Translations under genes and position numbers: made by a program | Assembly (NCBI GenBank): GCA_033439265.1 | Contig: JAVTVX010000013.1 | Coordinates: forward strand, 188,501-252,500 | Length of the DNA stretch: 64,000 nucleotides | Direction: 5' to 3' | Source: Dillenia suffruticosa | Lineage: Eukaryota > Streptophyta > Magnoliopsida > Dilleniales > Dilleniaceae | Shown: piece after piece, positions 24,766 through 37,259 of the stretch | Layout of the letters: every line of letters starts with the position of its first letter | How positions within the stretch are numbered: the stretch's first letter is position 1 | The notes under the pieces: generated by a model | Databases searched by the model: none | What the model was told of the DNA's origin: nothing | Seen by the model: the letters and a program-made list of their open reading frames with translations, nothing else

Positions 24766-27700
24766 ATGGATATTATTGGATCAAATATCGAAGATGAGGA
24801 TCTCTGTCTTATAGACAGTGCAACTACACATACAATTCTCAAAAGTAAAAGATATTTCTCTCAGCTCATCATGGAAAAACAAAATGTGAATACTATATCT
24901 GGTAGTGTAACCTTAATCGAAGGCTCCGGAAGAGCAAACATTTTACTACCAGAAGGAACAAATTTCTTGATCAGTAATGCATTATTTTCACCCAAGTCCC
25001 ACCGAAATTTATTAAGTTTTAAAGATATTCGCCTCAATGGTTATCATGTAGAAACAACCAATATGGGAAAAAATGAGTATTTGTGCATTACTCATGATAA
25101 AATAGGACATAAACAAGTTTTGGAAAGACTATCTATCTTCTCTTCGGGTCTTTATTATACATACATTAAGCCAATTGAAATAAATGTCATAGTAAACCAG
25201 AAGTTTACTAATCAAAACGAATTCCTTTTATGGCATGATAGATTGGGTCATCCTGGATTTGTAATGATGCGACGAATTATGAAACATTCTTCCGGACATC
25301 CATTGAAGAACCTGAAGATTCTTCAATCGAATGAATTCTCATGTGTTGCATGTTATCAAGGCAAATTAATAGTAAAGCCATCACCAAGTAAGATTGATTT
25401 TGAATGCCCTACATTTTTAAATCGAATTCAAGGTGATATATGTGGACCAATTCACCCACCATGTGGACCATTTAGATATTTTATGGTTTTAATAGATGCA
25501 TCTACAAGATGGTCACATGTGTGCTTATTATCAACTCGGAACCTGGCGTTTTCGAGATTACTTGGTCAGATAATTCGATTACGAGCACAATTCCCTAATT
25601 ATCCCATCAAAACAATCCGCCTTGATAATGCTGGAGAATTTACGTCTCAAGCATTTAATGACTATTGCATGTCCATTGGTATAAAGGTTGAACATCCTGT
25701 AGCTTATGTTCATACCCAAAATGGCCTAGCAGAGTCATTTATTAAACGTCTTCAATTAATAGCGAGACCATTACTTTTAAAATCCAAGCTTCCCATTCAC
25801 GCTTGGGGACATGCAATTTTACATGCAGCAACACTAGTTCGCATCCGACCCACTAGTTTTCAAACTTCTCCTTTTCAATTGGTCTCTGGAAGAGAACCTA
25901 ATATCTCTCATTTACGAACTTTTGGATGAGCAGTTTATGTCCCTATTGCTCCCCCTCACAGAACAAAAATGGGGTCTCAAAGGAAATTAGGCATTTATAT
26001 TGGTTATGATTCTCCTTCCATTATCAAATATCTTGAACCCATGACAGGAGATATTTTTACTGCTAGATTTCTTGATTGTCGGTTTGATGAGACATTTTTT
26101 TCAACCTTAGGGGGTGATACTAGAAAGGGAAAGGTGGAAAAAGAGATTACCTGGAGTAATCCATCCCTATGTCATTTTGATCATCGCACAAAACAGTGTG
26201 ACCTAGAAGTTCAACGGATCATTCATTTGCAACAGATTGCAAATCAATTGCCAGATAAATTTTCTGATCCAAAACGAGTAACGAAATCACAAGTTCCAGC
26301 AGAAAATGCCCCTATCAGAATTGATGTCTCTGAAGGACCCCTCCCAACAAATGAACCTAAACCATGCCTGAAGCGTGGAAGACCAATGGGTTCTAAGGAT
26401 AAAAACCCTCGAAAGAAAAGAGAAATAAATGAACAAATTGATCGTAGAGAAAAAGGGAAAGATTCGATCCAAGAAGAAAAACTTCCAGAAGAAGTTGAAA
26501 TAGATAATCAAGAAATATCGATAAATTATATTTCTACAATGAAGACATGGGATCGAACAAATACAAATATTGATGATATATTTGCATACAATGTGGCAAT
26601 TGATATTTTGAGTGAAAATGAGGACTTTGAACCCACAAATTTAAAGGAATGTCAATCAAGAGAGGATTGGCCAAAATGGAAGGAAGCAATTCAAACAGAA
26701 CTGACATCTCTCTCAAAACGTGAAGTTTTTGGGCCCATTGTCAAAACACCTGAAGGTGTTAAACCAATAGGATATAAATGGGTATTCGTGCGAAAAAGAA
26801 ATGAGAAAAATGAAATTGTGCGATACAAAGCTCGACTAGTTGCACAAGGCTTTTCGCAAAGACCTGGAATTGACTATGAAGAGACATATTCTCCTGTAAT
26901 GGATGCTATTACTTTTCGTTATCTTATTGGTTTAGTAGCACAGAAAAAACTTCATATGCAAATGATGGATGTCGTTACAGCATATTTATATGGTGCACTA
27001 GATAATGACATATACATGAAAGTTCCAGAAGGACTAAAGATGCCAGACGTATGCAATTCTCGAGAATTATATTCTATTAAATTACAAAGATCTTTGTATG
27101 GTTTAAAGCAATCAGGGCGAATGTGGTACAATCGTCTTAATGAATATTTGTTGAAAGAGGGTTATACAAATAACCATATTTACCCATGTGTTTTCATAAA
27201 GAAGTCTGGATATAGTTTTGTAATAATCGCTGTTTATGTTGATGACTTAAATATTATTGGCACTCCTGAAGAAATCTCTAATGCAATAAATTATTTAAAG
27301 AAAGAGTTCGAAATGAAAGATCTCGGTAAAACTACATTTTGTCTCGGCCTGCAGTTCGAGTACTTAAAGAATGAGATTTTTGTTCATCAATCAACTTATA
27401 CTAATAAAGTTTTGAAACGATTTAATATGGACAATTCATACCCATTAACCAGCCCAATGGTTGTTCGATCACTTGATATACAAAAGGATCCTTTTCGTCC
27501 TCGGGATGACAATGAGAAGATTCTTGGTCCTGAAATGCCATACTTAAGTGCAATTTGTGCTTTAATGTACCTTGCTAATAATACACGACCCGATATTGCC
27601 TTTGCTGTAAATTTATTAACAAGATACAGTTCTGCTCCAACCAGAAGACATTGGAACGGAATTAAACATATTTTTCGATATCTCCGTGGAACAATTGATA

Positions 27701-28236
27701 TGGGTCTATTTTACCCTTATGAACCAAATGCACAATTAATTGGGTATGCAGATGCAGGATATCTATCAGATCCACACAAAGCTAAGTCACAAACGGGTTA
27801 TGTATTTACATATGGTGGCACAGCAATATCTTGGAGATCTATGAAGCAAACAATAACTGCTACCTCATCAAATCATGCTGAAATAATTACAATTCATGAG
27901 GCAAGTCGTGAGTGTGTATGGCTCAGATCAATGACTAATCATATTCAAGAATCATGCGGTTTGTTAATAAACAAAAGGATTCCAACAATACTTCATGAAG
28001 ATAATGCAGCTTGCATAGCTCAATTAAAGGGTGGATATATCAAAGGTGATAGAACAAAACATATCTCTCCAAAATTATTTTTTACACATGATTTACTACA
28101 AAGTGGAGATATTGACGTACAGAAAATTCAATCAAGCGAGAATCCCGCAGATTTATTCACAAAAGTATTACCCACTACAGCATTTAAGAAGTTGATCCAT
28201 AAGATTGGAATGCGGCTTTATAGAGACATCAAGTAA
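24766..28236 (+). pseudogene. Copia pol polyprotein with a single internal stop
   Basis: A frame of 1157 codons with one TGA at 25927-25929 (codon 388). Protease: DSAT near residue 17. Integrase: zinc domain (WHDRLGHPG...CVAC) at about 155-195, then a catalytic triad D224, D287, E323 (D-62-D-35-E). The internal stop falls just after the integrase core, where relatives have Cys. Reverse transcriptase: PIGYKWVFVRKRN through YVDD at 824-827. RNase H: D996 (YADAGY), E1039 (NHAE) and D1079 (HEDNAA), ending THDLLQSGDIDV. Pol is in a different frame from gag, and 92 nt separate the gag stop from the pol ATG. Two-frame organisation is familiar in some plant copia families. All catalytic residues checked are present. 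Confidence 0.93.
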
Positions 28237-28403
28237 TATCTTTAACAGGGGGAGTATTCTATCGAAATACATGTATAAAGAAGAATGTACTCTTTTTCCT
28301 TCACTAGGGCTTTTCCTTCACTAGGGCTTTTGTCCCACTGGGTTTTTCTCTAGTAAGGTTTTAACGAGACATATTCTTTATACGATAGACATCCAAGGGG
28401 GAG

Positions 28404-28715
28404 TGTTATAAATGACCATTTATTGTGGATGTCTATTCATATGAGTGCTTTTTCAAATGAATGAACAAATTCAAGAATGACCATTGGCTTTTGAGTTACT
28501 CTTTAATGACATGAGAACTTTTGGCTTTTGGGTTACTTGTGATCATTCAATTTTTGGGTTATTATATTAATGGAAGTGTCTTTTTATTGTTCTCAAAAAT
28601 TCCTATAAATAGGTATCTTTGTAATCTCATTTTATATAATCAAATATAGAGAAATAAAATTATTCTTTTCTCATTCTCTCAAAAGTTCCTTATATTTTCT
28701 TGATATTTCACAACA
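28404..28715 (+). repeat. Copia 3' LTR
   Basis: 312 bp. It differs from the 5' LTR at three transition sites (near 28488, 28539 and 28669). The upstream 28241-28403 stretch holds a doubled CCTTCACTAGGGCTTTT word and two purine tracts, the second of which abuts the LTR. Confidence 0.95.
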
Positions 28716-29290
28716 GAAAAACAATAGATAAATAAAGGGAGGACAGAGAGCAAGTTTACAAAATTTTTTAAAAAGGAGAATGATAAAATATGTTTTCTGA
28801 GGACAAGGCAATAAAAATGGAATGCAGAATAAGAAAAGAAAAGGAAATACAATGATAAAAATGAGTGTAAACAATTAAAAAATAATGATAATAGTATAAA
28901 GCAAAAAAAAAAAAAAAAAAAAAAAAAAGAAACAAGGACATCAAGAAAATACTGTATAGAAAGAAGCTACAAATGTCAAAAGAAAAATATGGAGCATGAA
29001 GAGAACCATACAAAACATGGAGAAAAAAATAATAAGCACATGAAAAGGGATCGAAGAAGAAAAATAAAAAAATAAAAATAAATTAAGGGGGAAGGTGGAA
29101 AACACTTTGAAATGTGGAAAGAAGGAAGGATATTAAAAATTTTAATCATTGAAAGTACAACAAAGAAAACAAAAAAAAAAGGTGGCATGTAAAGAGAAGA
29201 TAAAACAAGAGTAAAAGAAACAAAAGAGAAAAATAAGTAAATGCAAAAAGAATAAAAGAGAACCTAAGAAACAAGTTTGAAAGAAGAAAG
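28716..29290. repeat. Purine-rich degenerate repeat tract, right part
   Basis: The A/G-rich plus strand continues after the copia element. Similar sentences recur on both sides: AGGACATCAAGAAAATA at about 28935 against AGGACATTAAGGAAATA at about 21122, and AATCATTGAAAGTACAA at about 29144 against the same word near 21911. A 27-A-type run lies at 28903-28928. Confidence 0.7.
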
Positions 29291-29299
29291 TGCATGCAC

Positions 29300-31080
29300 A
29301 CATGCTTGAGATCCAAAACTACTTCACTTGTCAAAATTTTCTTCCTTCTCATATTCACAGCCCTAAGGTTTATTTGGATGCAGAGGCATTTAGGGGTGTG
29401 GAATGGATTTTAAAATCCAAAGTCAAAGTTCCTTGTTAAGTCAATCCTCAATTTGTGGAGGTATTTTGAGACCTAATGTGCTCGGATAAAATCAAATCCT
29501 CAGTTGAGAGGATTTTGTGAAACACCCAATATTCAACCTATAAGTCAAAGTCTTGCCTCTCCTTTCTGGTGATCATCTCACATCTCTACCTCTTTTTTTT
29601 TATTTTTTATTTTGTTTCACTTTTCTGGCAATCATATCCGTCAAGTATGAAAATCACCACCATCATTTCCCCAATCTCCCTCATCATCATGAAGCACTAA
29701 CTACAAAACCCAACAATTCTGACCGTTTGCATGAAAAACCAAGGAAAATAAATGAATAAAATAATTATGTATGGCGTTATGCAAAAAGCAATATTCCTAA
29801 TAATACAATTTATAATAGCAAAAAAATAATTTAAAATTAAATTGAGATTAAAATCAAATAGCCACCTAATTTTCCTATGAAAAACTTCTGTATGGTGACC
29901 CTGCAAGATCGAGAGAGGGAGAGAGAGAGAGAACCCACTTTGTCCTCCTAATTTTCCTCTAAAAAAACTTGCCATTTACCCACTTTGTCCCATTTATTCT
30001 TTATATTGAATGCATTTCTTTAAGGCCTCCAAATTATCATTCAGCACTATTTTTTTTTATGTGCCTCTTGATTTCTTATTATACATGTCATGTTACTAGA
30101 TAGAATATAATTTATAGTGCTTTACCAAATGTACATATCATCAAATTAAAATGAAAATATTTGTACTTTGGGAAAATTTCCCTCAACTCAAATCAATAAG
30201 GGTCTTTCAAATTGGATCAAGATTAAGCCCCTGATTAAAGTGAAATGCCCAATCCAGTTACGCTTTGCCGTAAAGCGTTTGCAATCTCTCCACTCTATTC
30301 ATTGCGTCCGACCGGGGGAACTCCAGAAGGAAAATTAAGAGCCAAAGGAAATGCCCAACCATAAACATTTACATATGGAAGCACATAGGACGCACATCTC
30401 TTGTACCGGTAACAAACTCATGAGCCATAAAATACAAGGTAGCAACACCGCGTAACACCGGTATCTTATCTCCTTTCACCATGGCGTCACCTAATGTTTT
30501 TAGTCATATCGACTCCACAGCCCCCCCCCCCCCAAGAGCCATTGGTAATTTTCGAGTGCCACACTTCAAGGGGTTAAGGACCACAAGGTTTTATATTGGC
30601 CGGATCCAATTAGACAACACAAGTAGCTATCATTTAGAGTAATGCTTCAAACATGATTAATTTGGAGAACTGTCCTCTCCTTGTTTGCTATCTTCAAATC
30701 AGAGGATTGCAGACAGGACCCTTGCGTCATTTCATTATAAAAGTTAAGGATAGGGCGGGGGGGAAATATTACAACTTTCCGAACATTGGGCTTCTGGACA
30801 AGCACAACCACAAAGTGCTCCACAGAACATTAAAGTTGCAATACCGTAAGAAATGAAAAAACTTTAAAGGACCATCAAAAAAAGCACTTCGTATCTTGAA
30901 CACATCTCCAGATAGAATATTGCTTCATCGCGCTAACAAAACAAAGACAAGGCAAATGGGGAAAAATATCCACTACATCCCCTGATAACAGGGGTTTCTT
31001 CCTTAGCATCTCTCCTAAAGGTAAAGACAAATAGAAAATGAACCAGTTTAACAAATCTTCCACCAACAACCTCTATAGCG
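29300..31080. other. Spacer, no gene supported
   Basis: AT-rich DNA with a T-run at 29590-29600, GA repeats at 29910-29930 and a poly-C run near 30521-30533. No domain is recognisable in any frame. The right end probably contains the RPS5 3'UTR. Confidence 0.5.
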
Positions 31081-31100
31081 ATACCACAAGTAAAAACCCT

Positions 31101-33045
31101 TCAACGATTGGCCTTGGCAACACGCTCAATCTCATCCTTCTTCTTGATGGCATAGCTGCATGAATGCACACACAAACCTTTAACATGATTTTCCTAACAA
31201 TAAATAACATAGAATCATGAGTATCAGAAATGTGAGTTGCATATCTCACAATCCCCATTGCTACAACTACTTGCTTCTCTACTTTATTTATATTTTCTTT
31301 CATTTGTTATAATGATAGTCTGGGAAATTCAGCATGGAAATGAAAAAATAGCAAAATTGAGAATGCACATGTACCATCACAAGTGAGGTGAAAAAATAAC
31401 CCTATGTTACCTATTAGAAGATCCTTTCGCTGCATTAATTAGTTCATCTGCAAGGCACTCAGCAATGGTCTTGATGTTTCTGAATGCACTTTCACGAGCA
31501 CCAGTAGTAAGGAGATAAATTGCCTGGTTCACACGTCGTAGTGGAGAAATATCCACAGCCTGACGTCTCACAACACCAGCTGAACCAATTCTAGTTGCAT
31601 CTTCTCTTGGTCCACTGTAGGCACAAACATTAATAAAATCAAATCCCAAAGAACACTGAGAGATATTTCAAAACCACAGAATAAAAATATTTAATATCCG
31701 GGCAGTTATGCTCATAATGTTCTCACTATGTCGATCCAAACAAAAAATAAAATCACAGAAAACACCAAGATATCTTTCAAAACTGCAAAGTCATAGAATG
31801 TTTTGCCCGGGCAGTTGGGATCCTCGCATGTGGTTATCATCATGTAGATCCCCAAAAAATAAATAAATAAATAAATCCTAAAGAAAATGGGAGATCTTTC
31901 AAAACTGCTGTCTTGCCCCAGCATCAGAATCAGCTCATATGGTTTTCACTCTTATCTCCCTCATGAAACCATGATAGAAGACAAGTCAAGCATTATTCTC
32001 TTTCTTTCATTCGGAAAAAATAAACACCTAAGGAAAAGGGTGTTGCAGAAAATATTAATTGCTAAAACGATTTCACAACAATAAGTAATACACAAGGTTT
32101 TTTTAACCTATTGACAATAGCATCAACAATAACTTGGATTGGGTTTTGATCAGTCAGCAGATGAATGATCTCCATGGCATGTCTCACAATGCGCACGGCC
32201 ATGAGTTTCTTCCCATTGTTTCTGCCGTGCATCATGAGTGAATTTGTGAGCCTCTCAACAATCGGGCACTGAGCCTTCCTGAAGCGCTTCACAGAGTACC
32301 TCCCCGCAGTGTGAGGGACATAGGTAGCATGTTTCGATGGAATAACTCCAATATAATCTGACAAAGAAATGTCATTGATCTGCACACCATAAAACAATGA
32401 CACAACACATCATTGCAGGTTAATGAAAATCAATAAGTTGAACAGAAGGGTAAAATTCAAGATTGAAATTGAACGATTATAACAACATTACATGTCATGA
32501 ATATATAGTAGAAAACATGGTTACAGAATGATCTCATTCCAACTCCCCATAATCCAAATGGGCTTCTGTTTTCCGGCATGTATCGTGCTAGAATGATGAA
32601 TTCAATGAGAAATTGCTATATCTATATTCACTAAAAGATACAACAATGGATCATGCAGGTTCCTAATTCAATTCAAACCAACAGAGGCACAAACACTAGA
32701 TAGGGTTCAGAATGGGGCGAACCAACATCAATTTTTGCACGTTTCGGGGTTTTCTTTCTAGCTTTCACAATTATTTATCCCAAACCCTAAATCAGGGGTC
32801 AACATGGTGGGAATCAGCATTGATTTTTGCACGTGTAAGGGTTTCTGTCCAATTTTTACGTAGTTAGATTTAAAGGTCATCCATAAAGCAATAACATAAC
32901 AAATGCAAAGATGTCAATTATAGTAGATCAGAATGGAAAATAGAAGCAGGAGAGACGAAATTACATGAACATCGTCGAAGGTCCAGCGATTGAAAAGCTT
33001 GACCTCAGTGGTATTCTGAGCTGCTGAGACTTCAACTTCCGCCAT
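31101..33045 (-). CDS. RPS5: 40S ribosomal protein S5 (uS7), complete, 4 coding exons
   Basis: A small-subunit ribosomal protein of the uS7 family that sits in the head of the 40S subunit near the mRNA exit and the E site. Coding exons (minus): 32965-33045, 32108-32379, 31411-31614, 31101-31155; 612 nt, 203 residues. The family runs about 200-207 in plants. Conserved stretches: [101 protein letters not shown], and the basic end [12 protein letters not shown] start at 33045 ([10 protein letters not shown]) is preferred because an acceptor GGCAG lies at 33048, which puts the ATG at 33054 inside a leader intron (33048-33149). Everything appears intact. Confidence 0.97.
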
Positions 33046-33244
33046 TTCTGCCATTAATTTATTTTACTTAGCATGACAACACCCACATAGACATACGTAC
33101 ACGTGTACACGATAAAGAGAGAGAAGGAGCGAGAGAGACAGATTTTCACCTGTTGCGTTGCGAGGCGAACAGAGGAAAGAGGGATTGCGAAGGAGTAACA
33201 GAGCGGCCGTCGTCTTACCCTCTCAGGATCTGAAATGCAACACA

Positions 33245-33300
33245 AAACCCTAGAGCGAACGCATTTATATATTTATACGGGTGGAGAAGGTTTTTGGGCC
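33245..33300 (-). promoter_or_regulatory. RPS5 core promoter: site II, TATA box, telo-box
   Basis: In transcription order on the minus strand there is a site II element (plus-strand TGGGCC at 33295-33300), a TATA box (minus TATAAATATATAAATGC, 33261-33277) and a telo-box (plus AAACCCTAG at 33245-33253). Site II and telo-boxes together are a known signature of plant ribosomal-protein gene promoters, linking expression to cell growth. The start of transcription should fall near 33240. Confidence 0.65.
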
Positions 33301-33309
33301 GGCTCAAGC

Positions 33310-33855
33310 CTAGCCCAGCACAGTCACGATAAATTAGAATGAATTTTACATTCAAAAATAATTTCTTACAATATGATACCAAAATATGCAACCTTTCAGG
33401 CTCTTTTTCCTTTTTTTTTTCTCTTGGGACAAAAATAATGAATTTTTTGAAACAAACCGATACCGATTACCTTGAAAAAAAGAATATATACCAATTAACC
33501 AATTCACTGTTTTTTGGGACAAAAAATAGATATACTTATGATTATGAATTTTAAAAAAATAAGGAGATTAACCGAAGGAGGTTCAAGTTTACTTTAGTTG
33601 GGACAAAAATAATCGCCCTCCAATGGTGACATAAAACCCAACACTTGTTGGCGTATGTGGAAAGGACACTTTCATCCTTTGACCAGATCAGGAGTTCGAC
33701 TCCTCTTGAATACAGAAAAAATAATATTAAAAGATTTTCTCCTCAAATGAGACCCTACAGTTAAGTCATTTCAGATTAGTTGGGGCGAAATCTCGAATAC
33801 CGGTCGATGGCCTAACCATAGGGACTGAAAAAAAAAAAAAAAACTTACAATTATG

Positions 33856-33897
<42 letters not shown>

Positions 33898-34910
33898 ATA
33901 ACAATATAAAGTCATACTTATTGATTTTGCTCGAAGGAAAACAAAATTATTTATGGGATTGGTTGGAAACATGTAAAATAATGCTTTTGCAACCTTTTTT
34001 CTATGAAAATAGTAAATAAAAATTAAATATTCATTGCAATTGAAATGAAATAATATAGAATGTCACAAATAAAAAGATGAAGTCTTTCTTCCCCAAACTC
34101 AAGCACTTTTTTCTTTTTGCTTGGTAAAACTCAGGCACTATTACCATATATATTTATTTTTATTTAAATATCTGAAATAATTACCAAAGTTAAGGTATAA
34201 ACATTCTATGTAGTAATGTTAAAATTGTACCTTAAACATTTTTTTTATAAAAATTAATATATTAAATTCTATTAAAAATAATTTTATAAAAATATATGAA
34301 AATAAAACTAGAATTAACCTCATAATTGTCTAGTTCTTGAATTTTGGAGTCAACACTCATTTTAGTTTTTAAATTTTAAAATGCCACAACTAAGAACTTG
34401 AATTTTAAAAAATACAACGAGATAAACCCTCTGTAGATTTAAGGTTGAGTTGGGTTGACATGGTGTCACCAATGAAACAAAGTCACTGAAGTGGCATCTC
34501 ACGTGGTAATAATTGATAATTTGGCATGGCATTTTACAACATAACCAGACACGTCAGCATGGCATTCTCCACATCAGCCAAAATTGCTGACTAAGCATAC
34601 ACATCGGAAAACAAATGCCGTCAGCAAGAAAAAGCTCTTCCCCACGTCCGTTATAAAAGGGCGCTCCTCTCCCCCTCTTCCCCTCGCCTTCTCTCTCTCT
34701 CTCTCTCTCTCGCAGAAGGGAGGGGGGGGGGAAAAACACTGTTCTCTCTCTTCATTTTACTCGGGTACCTGATCTTTTTCTTTTCTTTTCTCTTTCATAT
34801 CATACATATCATAGTTTGAGAGATTCCTTAGTATTTATGATAAAATGTTCCCTTTTTATTTCCTGTATGTGCAATCATTTTATTTTTGCCTCTCCTAACC
34901 TCCTCCTCTT
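33310..34910. other. Spacer with AT microsatellite and CT/G-rich block
   Basis: No gene is seen. It contains a (TA)n run at 33859-33892, a CT microsatellite at 34689-34711 and a poly-G run at about 34724-34731. The sequence at 34440-34570 (TGGCATGGCATTTTAC and similar) looks repeat-derived, but I cannot name the family. Confidence 0.5.
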
Positions 34911-34920
34911 TGATGTTCAG

Positions 34921-37250
34921 GGTAAACAAACCTTATTTACCTATTGCTGCAGGCGATCTATCAGTTCAGTCTGCATGGCTTTTGTATTTTTTGCAGTCGT
35001 TGGCCTACTAATTGTCAGATTCGATTCTGGCCCATTCATTACTTCACTTTACTGCCTTGCACTTTTTCTTGACACCATCTATTCTGTACCTTCATTCAGA
35101 ATGATGAGATTCCCTGTTGCATCATTTCTGATTATTGCTACGGTATGATTGCCCTTTCGTTTCCATCTACAATGCTTTTGCCGTCATCATTTCTGATTAT
35201 TTAATTTGAGACTCTTTCAGATTTCAAATATCAACCTTTGCAACGAAGCTTGGTGTCAGAAACATTGCTTTCCTTGGTAGTGGGCTTTTGCTCCTAAACT
35301 ACATTGGTTCTGTATTGGCTGCAGTTTACATGGCTCAGGTAACCATGTGATGCTCTATCTCTATTTTTTCTGTGTTGTCTGTTATTTTGTGTGACCATGC
35401 AAGCGTGATTGTTTTATTGGGACTTTTTTTATTTTATATTCTTAGAGATAAATCAAGGCATTTAGGTTTAATGACGACCTGGTTTTGCAGGCTTTCAGGC
35501 GAAGTGTGATGATACCCGCACATACTTTGTTGGCAATGAGTTCGATTTTTCAGGTTCTTGTCATTATGGGTTATGTTCTCATGATTACAATAATTAACAT
35601 TAACTTGTGCATGAACATCGCATTTTTGAGGAGAGATTTTCTATTTTCTTGCTAACATGGTTTTTTGACCTGAAAGTACTCAAAAGCAAAATCATGAAGA
35701 CTCAGTCACATGTAAAGATCTGATGTTTATTCCATGCTAGCTAAGTCCATGGCAAGTGGATATACAAGTGGCAAGAAAATAAAAATAATAAAAATAAAAA
35801 AGAAGAAGAAACCCATTTTGGTGCAAAGTTTTGAAGTAGCTTTTGCAAATGACATGTACTTGAGTAGGAAACTATGAAGATTTGCACCCATCTGTAGTTT
35901 TTCTTTATATTCCACCAAGTAAGCCAATAATTGTTTGAGAAATCAGACACTTATGTATACGCTGTGTAATTGTTTGCCCAGCACCCAAAATAATTCTTGA
36001 GAAAATTACCTTTCCATGCATCCATTAAACAATGAATGAGCTATGAGCAAGACTTGTTCCCAGTATAAAAAGAACTAATAACTTTTTGCTGTTAATTCTT
36101 CCTGTCTAAGTATGCATATTCTCAAAATTTTATCTAACTTCTGAAGAACCGAGGATTCTTTATTAGCATTTGGAGGGAATAGTCTCGTGTGGTCATTGTA
36201 TCTATTTCATCTGATCTTTCTGGGGTGATTACTTTAAATGATTTGCGTTCATTGGCATCGTTTCAGGCATGGATATCAGAACAAGAAAGCTATACCAAGT
36301 GTTGGAATATGCTCATTGAGGGGCATTAGGATAATTTATGAATGGGGTAACTCCCATCATTTACCACCCCATTAACCATCCATAATGACTTGCCTATTCT
36401 AACCCAAAAAAAAAAGGAATGACCCTTCTTCCTTCATTTTTCCCGAGTGAACAGTAGCCATAAAAAGAAGGGGGTCAAGATTATCACAATTCTCTATAGG
36501 GAGAAAACACCGTGAGCGTTGGAGATTTTCGTGTAAGAAAATCTCTCATCGTCAAGCGATTCACCGGACATGAGGCTTGAGGCGTCGTGGATTTGCGGTG
36601 GTGGTTCAATTGCGTGATCACCATCCGACCGTGAGATCCGTTCGAGGGAAATCACTATATGATCAATTTTGGAGACCGCTCTATCGAGCTATTTATCCCT
36701 AAAAATTCCGAATTATTTATTTTACGCTTCCGCATATGCGATTAAATCCAACACCAAGGTAATTCAGCTTCACGCAACTTGAAAGTTTTGTTGGCCTTCT
36801 ATTTTGTTATTGGCAGTGTAAAAATTTTAAATGGCAGGATGTGGGGAAGGTTGTGGCTTTCTGAAGTGCAAATCAGAATTTCCAAAATGGTTGGTAAAAG
36901 AGAAAATTGGAGGAAAAAAAGGAAGGGGAAGAAAAATCAGGGAAGAAAAAAACCTTTCCACAGCTTTCTCTATCTCCTCTGCAGCCCCTTTGTTTGCTTT
37001 CCTTCCTATGGTTTCTCCCATGCACGGTGTGATTATGAAACCTAATTATATTTTTTTATTGTATGCCACTTTTGTACTCAGTTAAATATCAGATTGCCAA
37101 TTGCAATTTTCAAACAGGAAATATGAGATCTTCTCTGACAATGAATTCTATGGTTAATTGCAGGAAGCAATTGCAAAATTCTACCAGTTCATATGGAACC
37201 CTTCTATGCAGTGTATATTTTTTTCCTTTCATCTAAAGCATTCCCTGTAT
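34921..37250 (+). pseudogene. Homogentisate prenyltransferase (HST-like, UbiA family) pseudogene fragment
   Basis: Intact relatives are plastid-membrane prenyltransferases that join homogentisate to solanesyl or phytyl chains in plastoquinone/tocopherol synthesis. Recognisable exons: 34921-35142 (VNKPYLPIAAGDLSVQSAW, then frame-shifted to GLLIV...GPFITSLYC and IYSVPSFRM), 35221-35338 (FQISTFATKLGVRNIAFLGS), 35491-35553 (AFRRSVMIPAHTLLAMS), 36267-36299 (AWISEQESYTK) and from 37164 (EAIAKFYQFIWN). Defects: no N-terminal exons or transit peptide; a frameshift near 34985 that leads to a TAA; loss of the roughly 55 residues that should lie between exons 1 and 2, including the second Asp-rich motif region; a 454-bp solo LTR at the fourth exon's donor; and frame errors at the C-terminus. 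The junctions keep GT..AG introns, so this is a decayed gene copy, not a retrocopy. Confidence 0.85.
36295..36758 (+). mobile_element. Solo LTR with 5-bp target duplication
   Basis: 454 bp (36300-36753) starting TGTTGGAATATG and ending TTAAATCCAACA, with a 7-bp terminal inverted repeat (TGTTGGA/TCCAACA). It is flanked on both sides by CCAAG (36295-36299 and 36754-36758). No internal domain is present, so this is a single LTR left by recombination between two LTRs. Excising it on paper restores TACCAAG|GTAATT, a good splice donor for the prenyltransferase exon, so the insertion cut the exon-intron boundary. Confidence 0.88.
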
Positions 37251-37259
37251 TTTCCAGCT

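Larger units (their letters stand above)
22817..28715 (+). mobile_element. Ty1/copia LTR retrotransposon, full-length, 5.9 kb
   Basis: Two 312-bp LTRs (22817-23128 and 28404-28715), both TGTTATAAAT...TTCACAACA, bracket gag and pol in copia order (protease, integrase, reverse transcriptase, RNase H). A polypurine tract (AAGGGGGAG) lies directly before the 3' LTR. The LTRs differ at 3 of 312 positions, all transitions, so insertion is recent. The flanking 5-mers are GAAAG (left) and GAAAA (right), a target duplication with one mismatch. The element lies inside the purine-rich tract. A gag nonsense codon, a gag frameshift and a pol nonsense codon suggest that this copy cannot make its own proteins, although it might be mobilised in trans. 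Confidence 0.96.

Noticed and set aside
33054..33245. Upstream RPS5 ATG at 33054
   Set aside because: A leader intron 33048-33149 with good splice signals removes it; the ATG at 33045 gives the usual MAEVEV start.
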